Counted from the first letter of the stretch, positions 40,170 through 49,804 are shown. The stretch is DNA of 64,000 nt from an uncultured Allomuricauda sp. (GCF_947495325.1 NZ_CANLYK010000001.1:930001-994000), one strand, 5' to 3'. Numbers and translations are program-made. The notes: generated by a model from the sequence alone, not told the origin.

Positions 40170-42626
40170 TTATATGTGGTCCACATTGTAGACCAGTCTT
40201 ACACTTTTATACTTTGAAATAGCATTAAAGGATTTTTCAATTCCTTTAATGCTATTTTTTGTTTGGGCAATTGACTGTGACTTGGGTGTCTTTATAAGAA
40301 TATTTTTTAAATAATCCCTTCGTATTCTGGCCACAGGAGGATATTCCGGACCCAGAATTTGTTGCCCCAATACATTTTGCAAGGAACTGGCGAACCATTG
40401 GGCCGCCTCATTTAACTTGTTATAGTCCTTATCCTTTAGAGTAAGCTTAATAATTCGAACAATGGGAGGGTATTTAAACTGTTCCCTTTCATACTGTTGC
40501 TCTTCAAACATTTTATCATAATTGTTTGTAGTCACTTGCTGCAATATTTGATGGTATGGATTGTAGGTTTGGATAAGCACTTTTCCCCTTTTCTTTGTTC
40601 GCCCTGCCCTACCCGCAACCTGTGTCAATAATTGAAAACTTCGTTCATGGGCTCGATAGTCTGGAAAATTCAACAAAGAATCTGCGTTCATAATACCCAC
40701 TAGGCTTACATTTCTAAAATCCAATCCCTTTGTAACCATTTGGGTACCTACAAGAATGTCCATTTCTTGTTGTTCAAATGCTGTGATTATTTTTTCATAG
40801 GCGTACTTGCCCCTAGTAGTGTCCAAATCCATTCTGCCCACATTTGTATCTGGAAAAAGCTGCTTTAGTTCTTCCTGAATTTGCTCAGTTCCAAATCCTT
40901 TTTTATCCAATGTTGAGCTTCCACAGGCAAGACAGGCGTGTTGCAATGCCATGTGATACCCACAATAATGACATCGCAATTGATTTCTATGTTGGTGATA
41001 GGTAAGACTAACATCGCAATTGGGACATTGATTTACATTTCCACAGGTTGTACATTCAATAATCGGTGCAAAACCCCTTCTATTTTGAAACAGGATTACC
41101 TGCTCCCCACCTTCCAAAGTTTCAGCAATTGCATTGAATAGGGTTTCCGAGAAATGACCTTTCATTCGTTTCTTGCGGGTTGCTTCCTTTATATCAACCA
41201 AGGTAATATCAGGCATGAGTACATCTCCATACCTGTAATTAATGGATGCGTACCCGTATTTTCCTTTTTTAGCATTATCCATGCTCTCAATGCTTGGTGT
41301 TGCAGAACCCAAAACACAATGCGCATTATGATATGTCGCTAGAACAATGGCTGCATCCCGGGCATGATATCTGGGTGCTGGGTCAAATTGTTTAAAAGAA
41401 CTCTCATGTTCCTCATCAACAACCACTAACCCCAAGTTGGAAAATGGTAAAAATAAGGATGACCGCGCTCCGATTACTATCTGTGCTTTATCAGAATTAT
41501 CCTTTACATTGTTCCAAACCTCTACGCGTTCATGAATACTATACTTTGAATGATATACAGAAACTTTATTGCCAAAATAGGAACGCAATCTTCCTATTAA
41601 CTGGGAGGTCAAGGCTATTTCTGGCAATAGGTACAAAGCCTGTTTACCAAGCTTTAGCGACTGCTCTATAAGTTTGATGTACACTTCGGTCTTCCCAGAA
41701 GATGTAACCCCATGAAGCAAGGCAACTTTATTTTCAGTAAAACTTTTATTGATAGCCGTTAAAGCTTCTGTTTGATAAGAGTTTAGCGTAATCCCGTTTA
41801 TCGAATTGGATTCATCATCAAATTGAACCCTATCCGTTCTAATATGGTATTCTTCAAGAATTGATTTATCAATAAGGGCTTTTATTATTGCTCTTGAACT
41901 ACCACTTTCTTTTTCCAAACCTGCAATGGGAATAGGCTTTTTAGTTGCTGTCTGCATTTGAAAAAGGGCCAAAACAACTTGACTTTGCTTTGGAGCTCTT
42001 GCTAGTTCCAACAACAATTCTTCCAGTTTAGCATCAGTCTGGAATTCTTTGCCCAACTTTACATAGCGGACCAACTTTGGCCTATATTGCTCGTAGAGTT
42101 CTTCTTTTTGGATGACAATCCCCTTTTGGACCAATCTATTTACTAGTGGCAAAACATTTTTTTTGTCCACAATTCCACTTATCTCCCCAATTTTTAAAAC
42201 CGTTTGATGCTGAAATGCCTCATAAACTAAAAATTCATCATCTTTTAAATCCAACTCATCTACCGTAACATCTTTATTGGGGAGCACCAAGGTTTCACTT
42301 TCAAGCAAAAAAGCACTGGGTAGTGCACTTCTAACCACTTCTCCAAGCGTGCACATATAATACCGGGCAATCCACTCCCAATGTCTCACTTGGATTTTGT
42401 TCACCAGAGGTTTCTCATCCAATATCTGGTAAATTTCCTTAGCTTCATAGGCCAAAGGAGGGTTATTATGGATGTTGTAGGCCAGTGCTGTATAAATTTT
42501 TGATTTCCCAAACGGGACAGCAACCCGCATTCCCACTTCTAAAAAATCTGCTTCCTGCTCTGAAATTTTATAGGTGAAAAGCCGCTCCAAGGGAATCGGC
42601 AGGACTACATCTAAAAAATAGTGCAT
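40170..42626 (-). CDS. priA: Primosomal replication restart helicase PriA
   Basis: 818 residues. Walker A LLHGVTSSGKTEVY, DEEH-type motif VVDEEHESSFKQ, VLGSATPSIES, a zinc-binding stretch of eight cysteines (CTTCGNVNQCPNCDVSL, LRCHYCGY, CLACGSS), and VTKGLDFRNVSLVGI in the second RecA domain. Unwinds stalled forks and loads the restart machinery. Follows DUF2147, YihY and nadC on the same strand with tiny gaps or overlaps, so probably one transcript. Its stop is one base from the LytTR regulator stop. Confidence 0.98.
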   Translation of the reverse strand: MHYFLDVVLPIPLERLFTYKISEQEADFLEVGMRVAVPFGKSKIYTALAYNIHNNPPLAYEAKEIYQILDEKPLVNKIQVRHWEWIARYYMCTLGEVVRSALPSAFLLESETLVLPNKDVTVDELDLKDDEFLVYEAFQHQTVLKIGEISGIVDKKNVLPLVNRLVQKGIVIQKEELYEQYRPKLVRYVKLGKEFQTDAKLEELLLELARAPKQSQVVLALFQMQTATKKPIPIAGLEKESGSSRAIIKALIDKSILEEYHIRTDRVQFDDESNSINGITLNSYQTEALTAINKSFTENKVALLHGVTSSGKTEVYIKLIEQSLKLGKQALYLLPEIALTSQLIGRLRSYFGNKVSVYHSKYSIHERVEVWNNVKDNSDKAQIVIGARSSLFLPFSNLGLVVVDEEHESSFKQFDPAPRYHARDAAIVLATYHNAHCVLGSATPSIESMDNAKKGKYGYASINYRYGDVLMPDITLVDIKEATRKKRMKGHFSETLFNAIAETLEGGEQVILFQNRRGFAPIIECTTCGNVNQCPNCDVSLTYHQHRNQLRCHYCGYHMALQHACLACGSSTLDKKGFGTEQIQEELKQLFPDTNVGRMDLDTTRGKYAYEKIITAFEQQEMDILVGTQMVTKGLDFRNVSLVGIMNADSLLNFPDYRAHERSFQLLTQVAGRAGRTKKRGKVLIQTYNPYHQILQQVTTNNYDKMFEEQQYEREQFKYPPIVRIIKLTLKDKDYNKLNEAAQWFASSLQNVLGQQILGPEYPPVARIRRDYLKNILIKTPKSQSIAQTKNSIKGIEKSFNAISKYKSVRLVYNVDHI

Positions 42627-42630
42627 ACTG

Positions 42631-43080
42631 TTATTCGTCTAGTACTCTTAACCATGTTTGGGTTCTGTACAAAAAGGCTAGATATCCCCTTACCTTGAGT
42701 TTATTGGTGTCTTTTGAATCTAACCAAACCCTGCCCCTGAAAGTCATTGCCTGTTCAGGGTCAAAGAGTTTACTACCTTTCCATTCTCCTTTGCTGTTTT
42801 TTTCAAAATCATACATGATTTGCATTCCGTTGACCGGTTTATCCTTCAACTCTCCTTTGCATTTGATACAGAGAGCATTTTCTTTCCCTTTTTCAACAAC
42901 CTTAAGAACTTTGGCTTGCAAAAGGCCTTTTTCTTCGTAAACTTCCACAATTGCTTTGGTAACTCCATTGCGGTCATCAATGGTTCTCCATTTGCCAAAT
43001 ACGGATTGGGACCATGAGGTTTGAACTATCAGTAAACAAATAAGTGCAATAAATGTATCAAGCCTCAAGCTGTTTTTCAT
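42631..43080 (-). CDS. Exported DUF2147 protein
   Basis: 149 residues with an N-terminal signal (RLDTFIALICLLIVQTSWSQ). SVFGKWRTIDDRNGVTKAIVEVYEEKGLLQAKVLKV, LCIKCKGELKDKPVNGMQIMYDF and FDPEQAMTFRGRVWL match the lipocalin-like DUF2147 family, small secreted proteins of unknown role. Two cysteines (CIKC) may bind metal or form a disulfide. Overlaps YihY by 23 bases and sits four bases before priA. Confidence 0.9.
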   Translation of the reverse strand: MKNSLRLDTFIALICLLIVQTSWSQSVFGKWRTIDDRNGVTKAIVEVYEEKGLLQAKVLKVVEKGKENALCIKCKGELKDKPVNGMQIMYDFEKNSKGEWKGSKLFDPEQAMTFRGRVWLDSKDTNKLKVRGYLAFLYRTQTWLRVLDE

Positions 43081-44035
43081 GTTTTTTCTTTAAAGAGTTA
43101 AGGGTAGCATTCAATTCAAACCCTAGTAACAAAATATTGGAATTCAACCATATGAATACCATTAAAATCAATAATCCTCCCAATGCACCATAAAGCTCAT
43201 TATAACGTGCGAACTTTTCAACATAAACTCCAAAAAGATAAGACGTGAGCACAAACAACAAGGTTGTCATCAACGCTCCCGCAGAAAAGAATCTTGCTTT
43301 TCTTCCTTCTGCCGTACCAAAGTAATAGAGAATGGCGGTGGTAAGATAGGAAAGTAACATAAAGAACAAAATTTTAGTCACTTGAATTCCTATAGTATCA
43401 CTTTTTTCAATATCGTATCCGAGTTTCTTTCCTAGATATTCACTTGTATATTCAACTATATAAAATTCAAAATACACAAAAGTTACAGCTCCAATTACCA
43501 ACAAAATGGAAAGAATCAACCCAACCATAAAAGCATAGAGGTACTGTCTGAAAAAATTTCTGGTCAACTCTACATGATACGAGTTTTCAAAACCTCCGAA
43601 AATTGCGTTTACGCCATTGGCTACCAAAAAAATAGAGATCACAAATGTTGAAGATAACAGTCCCCCGCGTTTTTGGTCCTTTATCTGCTGATATATATCT
43701 CCGAAATATTCACTTGTTGCGGTCGGTAAAAATGATTCCAAAAACAACAGAAACTGAGCATCAAAATTTTCATTTCCCACACTTACATATGGGATTACAA
43801 AGGGTAAAAGTGTAACCAAGAATATAAGCAGCGGAAACAACGCCATAAATATGCTAAACGCTATTGAGCTTGCCCTGGAAGAAAGCGTTCCCTCAACAAT
43901 ACCCACAACATACATTTCTATTAAATCATAAAATGAAAGCCCTTCAAACGCTCTGAGCCTTATGTTTTTCAACAACCGGACCAGCCAATTAACAACTGGA
44001 ATCTTTTCTAAACGTTCTTCAATGACTGTTGACAT
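43058..44035 (-). CDS. YihY/BrkB-family inner-membrane protein
   Basis: 325 residues with about six membrane segments. ASSIAFSIFMALFPLLIFLVTLLPF, GLLSSTFVISIFLVANGVNAIFGGFENSYHV and GALGGLLILMVFIWLNSNILLLGFELNA are clear family signatures. Formerly linked to ribonuclease BN; now seen as a membrane protein of uncertain role. A lysine-rich tail (LKKKHEKQ) faces the cytoplasm. Its start shares a base with the nadC stop, and it overlaps DUF2147 by 23 bases. Confidence 0.95.
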   Translation of the reverse strand: MSTVIEERLEKIPVVNWLVRLLKNIRLRAFEGLSFYDLIEMYVVGIVEGTLSSRASSIAFSIFMALFPLLIFLVTLLPFVIPYVSVGNENFDAQFLLFLESFLPTATSEYFGDIYQQIKDQKRGGLLSSTFVISIFLVANGVNAIFGGFENSYHVELTRNFFRQYLYAFMVGLILSILLVIGAVTFVYFEFYIVEYTSEYLGKKLGYDIEKSDTIGIQVTKILFFMLLSYLTTAILYYFGTAEGRKARFFSAGALMTTLLFVLTSYLFGVYVEKFARYNELYGALGGLLILMVFIWLNSNILLLGFELNATLNSLKKKHEKQLEA

Positions 44036-44892
44036 TAAACTGCTTTTAGGCTTAAATCCATATTATGGACTGAATGGGTCAACGCTCCAGAAGAAATGTA
44101 GTTTACCCCACATTTAGCATAGTCTCTTATTGTATTTTCATTTATTCCTCCAGAAGATTCAGTAAGACAGCGGTTTCCAATAAATTTTACGGCTTTTCGT
44201 GTGTCCTCAAAACTAAAATTATCCAGTAGAATCCTATAGATTCCTTCAGATTGCAATATTTCCTCTACCTCCTTCAAATTTCTTGCCTCCACAATAATTT
44301 TTAAAACCTTATTGGTATCTAAAAGGTATTGCTTTGTCTTTTGTATGGCCTGTGTAATTCCACCTGCAAAATCTATATGGTTATCCTTAAGCATAATCAT
44401 ATCATACAAGGCAAACCTATGATTCTCCCCTCCCCCAATCTTGACTGCCCATTTCTCCAAGGCTCTAATTCCTGGAGTAGTTTTTCTGGTATCCAAAATT
44501 TTGGTAGTTGTTCCATCCAGAAGTTGAACATAACTTTTTGTCTTTGTAGCGATTGCACTCATACGTTGCATAGCATTCAATACCAATCTTTCTGCCTTGA
44601 GTATGCTTTGGGAACTCCCGGAAACGTAAAACACAATATCCCCATATTTAACGGAAGAACCATCTAGAACAAGTAGTTCGATTTTTAGATTCGGATCTAT
44701 ATATTCAAAAACCTGTTTTGCAAAATCTACCCCAGCAATAATGCCCTCATCCTTTACCAATAATTTGGCTTTACCCTCGGCTTCCTTCGGAATACATGCC
44801 AAGGAACTATGGTCTCCATCTCCCACATCTTCGCGAATTGCGTTTGCAATGATCAATTGTATTTCTTTTTGGAATTGATCCTCTGTTATCAT
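44035..44892 (-). CDS. nadC: Quinolinate phosphoribosyltransferase NadC
   Basis: 285 residues. AIREDVGDGDHSSLACIP start, NAMQRMSAIATKTKSYVQLL, and the active site TRKTTPGIRALEKWAVKIGGGENHR followed by MIMLKDNHIDFAGG. Makes nicotinate mononucleotide from quinolinate and PRPP in NAD synthesis. No nadA or nadB in the window. First gene of the nadC-yihY-DUF2147-priA run. Confidence 0.98.
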   Translation of the reverse strand: MITEDQFQKEIQLIIANAIREDVGDGDHSSLACIPKEAEGKAKLLVKDEGIIAGVDFAKQVFEYIDPNLKIELLVLDGSSVKYGDIVFYVSGSSQSILKAERLVLNAMQRMSAIATKTKSYVQLLDGTTTKILDTRKTTPGIRALEKWAVKIGGGENHRFALYDMIMLKDNHIDFAGGITQAIQKTKQYLLDTNKVLKIIVEARNLKEVEEILQSEGIYRILLDNFSFEDTRKAVKFIGNRCLTESSGGINENTIRDYAKCGVNYISSGALTHSVHNMDLSLKAV

Positions 44893-44981
44893 CTAAAAGG
44901 GGTTTTGACGAAAATAATAAAAACATTAATCCTATCTATTGTATGATACCAATGTTTGTTTTGAAAATTTTAATTTTGAGT

Positions 44982-45455
44982 ATGCAAATTACGTTAATTG
45001 CCATAGGCAAAACAGATAGCCCTGAACTCTCCAAACTTATTGCTATTTATGAGAAGCGGCTAAAACATTACATAAAATTTAAGTTTTTGGTTATTCCAGA
45101 TATCAAAAACAGTAAAACCCTGTCTGAAACCTTGCAAAAGGATAAAGAAGGGAAATTAATACTTGGCCACATTCAAAATTCTGATGTATTAGCGGTTTTA
45201 GACGAGAAGGGAAAGCAATTTTCATCTCCCGATTTTGCCCAGTTCCTTCAAAAAAAAATGAACAGTGGGATAAAAAATCTTGTTTTGGTTGTTGGTGGTC
45301 CATATGGGTTCAGCGAAAAGGTATACAAAAGAAGCAATGAAAAAATAAGTTTATCCAAAATGACATTTTCGCATCAAATGGTGCGTTTGTTCTTGATTGA
45401 ACAACTATATAGAGGATTTACTATTTTACGGAATGAGCCGTATCATCATCGGTAA
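44982..45455 (+). CDS. rlmH: 23S rRNA pseudouridine1915-N3 methyltransferase RlmH
   Basis: 157 residues from the ATG at 44982 (MQITLIAIGKTD), the family start; an earlier in-frame ATG at 44943 adds 13 hydrophobic residues unlike the family. SPOUT fold signatures: VVGGPYGFSEKVYKRSNEKISLSKMTFSHQMVRLFLIEQLYRGFTILRNEPYHH split along the C-terminus. Methylates a pseudouridine in helix 69. Its last 35 bases overlap the convergent membrane-sensor gene. Confidence 0.97.
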   Translation: MQITLIAIGKTDSPELSKLIAIYEKRLKHYIKFKFLVIPDIKNSKTLSETLQKDKEGKLILGHIQNSDVLAVLDEKGKQFSSPDFAQFLQKKMNSGIKNLVLVVGGPYGFSEKVYKRSNEKISLSKMTFSHQMVRLFLIEQLYRGFTILRNEPYHHR

Positions 45456-46350
45456 GCACTTTATCAGAACTCACAATATTAAATTTTCCAAGAAAACCTT
45501 CAACCTTTCTAATTATCATATGGTGTGGTCTAACCTGATTTGTGGTTTTTTCCAAAGACTTCAACATATTCTGGGAAACCTTTTTTAACTGGTTTAGCTC
45601 TTCCCCAATGAATCCATAAATCTCTTTTTGTCTTTCGGGATTTTTTTCCACTTTCAAAACATATTCGAGGTCGTTAATGTTTTTCATATGTGAATTAAAT
45701 ACTTGGGATTGGTGCCAGGCTATTTCTGAAAGTTTTCTCTTCTGGTCGATAATATTATTGATAATAGGGTTTACAATAAAAAATATCTCACAGAGTATGA
45801 TTACAATGGAGAATATGGCAAGTTCCAATTCAATAATCATCATGGTCCGTATATCCTTTTCCGCTTTTTTCTGAAACTGGTTCACAATTCCATCCATGAT
45901 GAACAAAAATCGGTCAACACGATATCTGACATCCGTAAAGGAAACATTCTTGAAATTTTGGTAATTCTTTAATTCACTGTTTAACCATTCTAAATGAGGA
46001 TATAACCTGCTGAATTCTTTACGGATTTCATCATCATCCAAAGGTTCCAATTTCAAGGTCTCATTTCCCTTTTGCAAAAATTCATTCATCTGGTACAGCT
46101 TAGTTAATGTAAGCTTCATTTCGGCATAATCACAATTATGGTACCTACAGGAATATAGCTCGTTGAGCAACCGCTGACTTAGCATTCGTTGTCTACCAGC
46201 CAAATTTACGATTAACGCCGTAGACCTCTGTTTATTCAATGAATACTGGGTCATGGTTTGGATGGCAATAGTTAGTAGCACTATAGAAATCACCAACAAA
46301 TAATAGGCTCTAAAACCTTTTTTGAATACTTCAGTTTTTCCAATTTTCAT
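45421..46350 (-). CDS. PilJ-N-type membrane sensor with a histidine-less kinase dimerisation motif
   Basis: 309 residues. TM1 (about 14-32), then a PilJ-N/type IV pili MCP N-terminal-like periplasmic region with the motif NLAGRQRMLSQR (49-60), four-helix content to about 170, TM2 (about 173-195). After TM2 comes KRKLSEIAWHQSQVFNSHMKNINDLEYVL. Flavobacterial histidine kinases have IAWxQSHxVRxPL here; position 216 is Gln, not the phospho-acceptor His, and RAPL is absent. No ATPase domain follows; the protein ends 90 residues later. Looks like a signalling-dead derivative of a sensor kinase, which could scaffold or titrate a partner. Convergent 35-bp overlap with rlmH. Confidence 0.8.
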   Translation of the reverse strand: MKIGKTEVFKKGFRAYYLLVISIVLLTIAIQTMTQYSLNKQRSTALIVNLAGRQRMLSQRLLNELYSCRYHNCDYAEMKLTLTKLYQMNEFLQKGNETLKLEPLDDDEIRKEFSRLYPHLEWLNSELKNYQNFKNVSFTDVRYRVDRFLFIMDGIVNQFQKKAEKDIRTMMIIELELAIFSIVIILCEIFFIVNPIINNIIDQKRKLSEIAWHQSQVFNSHMKNINDLEYVLKVEKNPERQKEIYGFIGEELNQLKKVSQNMLKSLEKTTNQVRPHHMIIRKVEGFLGKFNIVSSDKVLTDDDTAHSVK

Positions 46351-46478
46351 GGAGGTACATACTTTTTATGAGAATATACCTACAATTTATTTGAAAAAAA
46401 CTAATGACGTTTATAAATGTTGTGAAACATATGGTTTCTGAATATGAACTCAAGTATTAAGTAGGAGTGTAAAATAGA

Positions 46479-48371
46479 TTAGTACAGCACCCTAAATTTT
46501 ATAGTGTTTTCTACATTCTTAAGGGCTTTTACAACTTCCTTGTTGTACTCCTTATCCAAATCGGTAATGACGTAGCCAACTTTATCATCTGTAGAAAGAT
46601 ATTGACCCGTGATATTCATTTCATATTTAGCCAGAACTTCACTGATTTTTGCCATTACTCCTGGAACGTTCTTATGGATATGTAAAAAACGATGAGCCTT
46701 GTTCTGTTTTGGTAATTTAACGTTAGGGAAGTTTACCGCATCCACGGTATTTCCGGAGTTAACGTAGGCCATTATCTTATTTGGTACAAAACTGGCTATA
46801 TCGCGTTGGGCTTCTTCTGTACTTCCGCCAACATGCGGTGTCAGAATTACATTTGGCAGTCCTTGTAAAGGAGTTTCAAAGCTACCATTACTTCTGGGCT
46901 CGGTTGGATATACATCTACAGCTGCTCCACCTAATTTTCCGCTTTTTAAACCAGCAGCCAACGCATCAATATCAACAACAAAACCACGAGAAAGGTTTAT
47001 AAGCATTGCCCCATCACGCATTTGGTTTATTTCCCGTTCCCCAATAAAATCCCTATTTGCCTTATTATCATCTACATGTAGGGTCACCACATCTGAAACT
47101 GATAACAAGTCTTCCAGAGAATTGCACTTTACCGCATTGCCCAGCGCAAGTTGGTCGGCCACATCATAATAATAGACCCGCATTCCAATTGCTTCGGCCA
47201 AAACGGACATTTGCTTCCCTATGTTTCCATAACCAACAATTCCCATGTTTTTACCCCTAACTTCCTTGGAATTGATAGCCGTTTTATTCCATTCACCTTG
47301 ATGTATTTCAGTGCTTCGGGTAAATACATTGCGCATTAACATAATGGTCTGGCCTATTGCCAGCTCCACTACAGAACGTGTATTACTGTAGGGCGCATTA
47401 AAAACAACTATTCCTTTTTCCTTGGAATGCTCCAAATCTATTTGTGTGGTACCTATACAAAAAGCCCCGACCACCAATAATTTATTGGCCGCATCAAGCA
47501 CTTTGTGGGTTACTTGGGTCTTAGAGCGAATTCCCAATACATGAACTCCCTTAATTTTTTCTATAAGTTCTTCCTCCGGCAAACTATGTTTGACCAGTTC
47601 TACCGAAAACCCATCCTCAGATAAGTTTTCAAAAGCATCTGGGTGCACATTTTCCAGCAGGAGAATCTTTATCCTGTTTTTTGGATACGATATGTTTCTT
47701 GGTAAATCGTTTACAAAAAGAAACTCATCCAGGTTGGGCGTAACATGATCGGCATTGCTTGCCGCTTTTTCACGATGCACATTCTCTGTGTAAGCAAAGA
47801 ACTTGTCCGCAATACCCGCTTCCCGCATTACATAATCACTATAGCCATCCCCAATAACCTGTACCTCACCATCCAAGTCAAGATTTTTGAGGCATTCTAT
47901 TTTACCATTATGTGATGCCAGTACGTTTGTTTCATCAAACCCAATAATATCTCCCTCCTCATTAAATTTAAATGTGTTGGCATACACCCTGTCTGATGGT
48001 ATATTATATTCCTCAACAATAGGGTCTATAAATTCCTTGAATCCGCAGGAAATCACATAAATATCGTCTGAGAATTTTTCAAAAAACTCCTTGTTGGATG
48101 CTATGGATTTCGAAATTTTTTGACGAAGCTCCTCAACCAAACCTTCCAAGTCGTTCTTATGGGCATTTAAAAGCTTTATTCTTCTTTCCAAGGATTCGGT
48201 GAATGAAATATCTCCATCAATCCCTAGATTGGTTATGTCCTGGATTTCTTGGATGACTTCATCTTTATTGGATTTTCCTTGTAATGTCATTTCCGCCAAA
48301 ACATCCAATGCTTCTACCCTAGTAAGGGTACTGTCAAAATCAAAAACGTATTTTCGTCCCACTTCTACCAT
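46479..48371 (-). CDS. serA: SerB-SerA fusion: phosphoserine phosphatase / 3-phosphoglycerate dehydrogenase
   Basis: 630 residues from ATG 48371 (MVEVGRKYVFDFDSTLT); an in-frame TTG four codons earlier is less likely. N-terminal HAD phosphatase domain of SerB type (1-215): DFDST (11-15), VISCGFKEFI, GDGYSDYVM. SerA domain from about 230: GAFCIGTTQIDL, MGIVGYGNIGKQM (Rossmann), LINLSRGFVVD, VDVYPTEP, LTPHVGGSTEEA, and a C-terminal ACT domain (FLHIHKNVPGVMAKI) that would bind serine. Joins steps one and three of serine synthesis in one chain; aminotransferase SerC is not in the window. Confidence 0.95.
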   Translation of the reverse strand: MVEVGRKYVFDFDSTLTRVEALDVLAEMTLQGKSNKDEVIQEIQDITNLGIDGDISFTESLERRIKLLNAHKNDLEGLVEELRQKISKSIASNKEFFEKFSDDIYVISCGFKEFIDPIVEEYNIPSDRVYANTFKFNEEGDIIGFDETNVLASHNGKIECLKNLDLDGEVQVIGDGYSDYVMREAGIADKFFAYTENVHREKAASNADHVTPNLDEFLFVNDLPRNISYPKNRIKILLLENVHPDAFENLSEDGFSVELVKHSLPEEELIEKIKGVHVLGIRSKTQVTHKVLDAANKLLVVGAFCIGTTQIDLEHSKEKGIVVFNAPYSNTRSVVELAIGQTIMLMRNVFTRSTEIHQGEWNKTAINSKEVRGKNMGIVGYGNIGKQMSVLAEAIGMRVYYYDVADQLALGNAVKCNSLEDLLSVSDVVTLHVDDNKANRDFIGEREINQMRDGAMLINLSRGFVVDIDALAAGLKSGKLGGAAVDVYPTEPRSNGSFETPLQGLPNVILTPHVGGSTEEAQRDIASFVPNKIMAYVNSGNTVDAVNFPNVKLPKQNKAHRFLHIHKNVPGVMAKISEVLAKYEMNITGQYLSTDDKVGYVITDLDKEYNKEVVKALKNVENTIKFRVLY

Positions 48372-48375
48372 GAAT

Positions 48376-48395
48376 TGCCTCAAAAAATTAAGGCA
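48376..48395 (-). promoter_or_regulatory. Inverted repeat in the SerB-SerA leader
   Basis: Arms tgcct/aggca with an extra wobble pair and an eight-to-ten base loop, ending four bases before the ATG at 48371. It could affect initiation of translation. Stem is short, so may be chance. Confidence 0.25.
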
Positions 48396-48499
48396 TAAAA
48401 TTAAACATTAATTCCATCTCTTAAATCTTAAGTTATAAAAAACAGTTGATAAATGGATATATATAAAAAATCGTAAGGAAATTGTTTTAAAACTCTGAT

Positions 48500-49300
48500 T
48501 TAATCTAAAAACTGTAGTATTTCGGTTGAAAAAGATTGGGTCTTGTAGGTTTGATTATGATCACCAGCAACAATACGTAATTTAGAGTTTGGAATTTCGT
48601 TTTTTAACTCCGATGGATTTCCATTGTCCAAATCCTGATCTCCAGCAATTATCAGCACATCTGCAACTATCTCTTTTAGCTCCAACTTGGTCGTTACTGG
48701 TTGATGTTTTTGCAGCAAATGCAAAATCCTATGGTTTGCCCCTATTGAAGTAGCATACTCAACAGCTCCTTGGGTTTCTTCATTTGTTTTACCATCAAAA
48801 GCATTCATAAAAAGAATTCTTCTATCCCATTCTGGGTTGGTAAAATCAATTCCCATGCCGCCTAAAACTGCTTTTTTTATGCGCTTTTCCTTTACCAAAA
48901 GTTTGGCAAGCACAATGCTACCCCTTGAATAGCCTACAGCACTTAGTTCATTCAATTTTAAATAATCTATCAAGTTGGCCAGATCTTTGACTTCTGCGTC
49001 ATTTCGGTATGCCTCTGGATTTTCAGGCTGGTCAGATTTTCCATTGCCACGCAAATCTGGAATTATAACCCTATATCCAGAATTCAAAAGCTCTTTTTTT
49101 AAAATTGATCTCTCCCACATTCCTCCATTGGTGATAAAACCATGAACGAGCAATACTGTCTGTCCTTCACCTTCATCAGTATACGCTATTTGGTTTCCAT
49201 CAAACGAAGTGAAAAATTGTGTTTGCGCATTCAATGAAAATGCAAACAACAAAATACTCATGCAAAAACACGGTTTTACCCTATTTAAATCTAAAACCAT
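48500..49300 (-). CDS. Exported alpha/beta-hydrolase
   Basis: 266 residues. N-terminal signal segment (FCMSILLFAFSLNAQ), then YTDEGEGQTVLLVHGF (oxyanion HG), PDLRGNGKSDQPE, the nucleophile elbow GYSRGS (Ser within the GxSxG site), DVLIIAGDQDLDNGN with the acid Asp, and VAGDHNQTYK with the His. Esterase- or hydrolase-like, ester substrate unknown. An internal ATG at 49261 is a possible later start. Overlaps the ICMT-like gene by ten bases. Confidence 0.9.
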   Translation of the reverse strand: MVLDLNRVKPCFCMSILLFAFSLNAQTQFFTSFDGNQIAYTDEGEGQTVLLVHGFITNGGMWERSILKKELLNSGYRVIIPDLRGNGKSDQPENPEAYRNDAEVKDLANLIDYLKLNELSAVGYSRGSIVLAKLLVKEKRIKKAVLGGMGIDFTNPEWDRRILFMNAFDGKTNEETQGAVEYATSIGANHRILHLLQKHQPVTTKLELKEIVADVLIIAGDQDLDNGNPSELKNEIPNSKLRIVAGDHNQTYKTQSFSTEILQFLD

Positions 49301-49743
49301 CTTCTGGTCGCTTTACAATACAAAGTATATTCCTTCCCAAATAGCTTCATCATTGCTTGCTCCTCTTTTTTAATCTGAAAATGGTTCATATAATACACAA
49401 ATCCCGCTGCCAAAAGTGTATTAAACGCATTCCCTAGCTTTAATCCAAAGCCCAATAAAATTAATAGCATGCCCAAATACATAGGATTTCGTGTGTACTT
49501 AAATATCCCATTGGTCACCAAACTACTGGTCTTTTTCAAATTAATAGGGTTTGTAGTGGTTTTTACCCTTGAAAATTGAAATAATGCAATGGTTATCACC
49601 AAAAAAGCCAAGGCAACCAGAAAGATTGCCAACTCTCTTCTTCCAAAGAAATCAAAATTGCCAAAAGGCAGTAATAGATTTAAGCCATACATAAAAAACC
49701 CAAAAATCAACATCACCAAAGGTGGCAGTATTCTCAATTTCAT
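49291..49743 (-). CDS. ICMT/PEMT-type membrane methyltransferase
   Basis: 150 residues, about four membrane helices (PLVMLIFGFFMYGLNLLLPFG; ELAIFLVALAFLVITIALF). LVTNGIFKYTRNPMYLGMLLILLGFGLKLGN holds the RNPMYLG core of the phospholipid/isoprenylcysteine methyltransferase family, and EEQAMMKLFGKEYTLYCKATRRW the C-terminal signature. Methyl acceptor unknown; bacterial relatives methylate lipids or small thiols. Ten-base overlap with the hydrolase makes a two-gene unit. Confidence 0.9.
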   Translation of the reverse strand: MKLRILPPLVMLIFGFFMYGLNLLLPFGNFDFFGRRELAIFLVALAFLVITIALFQFSRVKTTTNPINLKKTSSLVTNGIFKYTRNPMYLGMLLILLGFGLKLGNAFNTLLAAGFVYYMNHFQIKKEEQAMMKLFGKEYTLYCKATRRWF

Positions 49744-49804
49744 TTAAACCGTGCTAATATTTCGAAATTACTATTTTTAGCACTGTATTTAACCATTTCT
49801 TGTT

